DNA of 6,053 nt from Nitrospinota bacterium. GTDB lineage: Bacteria > Nitrospinota > Nitrospinia > UBA9942. Below the pieces are notes generated by a model, which was not told the origin of the DNA, made no database searches, and saw nothing but the letters and a program-made list of their open reading frames with translations. Within the stretch, counting starts at the first letter, position 1; every line of letters begins with the position of its first letter. Shown piece after piece: positions 5,622 through 6,053 of the stretch. The stretch lies in assembly GCA_003489165.1 (NCBI GenBank), contig DNJG01000162.1:6885-12937 (forward strand), read 5' to 3'. The position numbers and the translations under genes are program-made.

Positions 5622-6053
5622 AAACATACTTTTTATAGCCGACAGCCCCATCACAATTGAAAAGATAGGCGAGGTATTCAATGGGGAAATGAATAAGGGT
5701 GAAATAAAGAAGATAATGGACGAACTTAAGACAGATTATAACGCGCGTGGTATCCAGCTTGTGGAGATAGCTGAAGGGTATCAGTTATGCACAAGGGAAG
5801 AATATGCTGAATGGATAAAGAAATTTTATAAGATTGACAAGGGTTCAAAGCTCTCCCAAGCCTCTCTTGAAACACTGTCTATTATTGCATACAAACAGCC
5901 GATAACAAGAGTAGAATTAGAGGAGATAAGGGGTGTAGATTCAGGCGGTGTTGTAAGGACCCTGCTGGAAAAAAATCTTATAAAAAATATGGGGAGGAAA
6001 AAGGTCCCCGGCAGACCTATGATGTATGGGACTACAAGGAAGTTTCTTGAATA
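5590..6053 (+). CDS. scpB: Segregation and condensation protein B (partial, 3' end outside window)
   Basis: This frame stays open from the ATG at 5590 to the window edge, 154 codons plus two bases with no stop, so the C-terminus is missing. ScpB dimerises and binds the ScpA linker in the SMC condensin complex. The N-terminal winged helix begins ARSIIENILFIADSPITIEKI (6-26). The second winged helix has the family signature LSQASLETLSIIAYKQPIT (88-106), followed by EEIRGVDSGGVVRTLLEKNL (111-130) and GRKKVPGRPMMYGTT (135-149). ScpB usually runs about 170-230 aa, so only a short tail should be lost. The strong GGAGGAG site fixes the start. The 32-nt overlap with scpA is a usual sign of coupled expression of the two partners. 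Confidence 0.96.
   Translation, partial: MDMNPARSIIENILFIADSPITIEKIGEVFNGEMNKGEIKKIMDELKTDYNARGIQLVEIAEGYQLCTREEYAEWIKKFYKIDKGSKLSQASLETLSIIAYKQPITRVELEEIRGVDSGGVVRTLLEKNLIKNMGRKKVPGRPMMYGTTRKFLE

Noticed and set aside
1..6053. CRISPR array, toxin-antitoxin pair, riboswitch, retroelement or defence gene.
   Set aside because: No regularly spaced repeats of CRISPR length, no small paired ORFs outside shadows, and no recognisable conserved RNA other than the two tRNAs were found on reading both strands.

Overview
The window reads as ordinary chromosome from a Gram-negative bacterium, probably an uncultured environmental lineage. The evidence for a Gram-negative cell is an outer-membrane assembly lipoprotein (BamD type) and a periplasmic lytic transglycosylase. 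The DNA is AT-leaning, arginine is mostly AGG and isoleucine often ATA, and both tRNA genes encode their 3' CCA. The gene mix and codon habit remind me of Nitrospirota or deltaproteobacteria-like genomes. That placement is a guess from memory, not a search result.

Left part (1-798), minus strand. A strong-looking promoter (TTGACT, 17 bp, TATTTT, with an extended -10 TG) drives tRNA-Asp(GTC). About 170 nt further on the same strand is a gene for archease, the activator of RtcB-type RNA ligases. The spacer between them is filled by an imperfect palindrome of about 140 bp (469-608) that looks like a non-coding, MITE-like intergenic repeat. Positions 1-37 are AT-rich and I see no gene there.

Middle (799-2355), plus strand. 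A lone 518-aa permease of the NCS2 (xanthine/uracil) superfamily, from a divergent branch, sits between the two tRNA genes and points away from tRNA-Asp.

Right part (2372-6053), plus strand. Three TGCTTAA copies spaced 10 and 11 bp lie just ahead of a perfect TTGACA -35 element, followed by tRNA-Val(TAC). Only 32 nt after the tRNA begins a tight run of five genes with overlaps or very short gaps: bamD-like lipoprotein, a primary-like sigma-70 factor without region 1.1, a DUF4124-SLT lytic transglycosylase, scpA, and scpB (cut by the window end; it has no stop and is clear by reading the frame from 5590). No terminator or second promoter is obvious inside the run, so it may be one operon, possibly led by the tRNA. 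It would join outer-membrane assembly, wall remodelling, an alternative transcription specificity factor and the chromosome condensation partners ScpA/ScpB.

I do not see a new defence, mobile or biosynthetic system. The features most worth a second look are the palindromic element upstream of archease, the phased TGCTTAA repeats, the sigma factor inside the bamD-scpAB run with changed -10 contact residues, and the archease with Ala in place of the usual His of its N-terminal motif.
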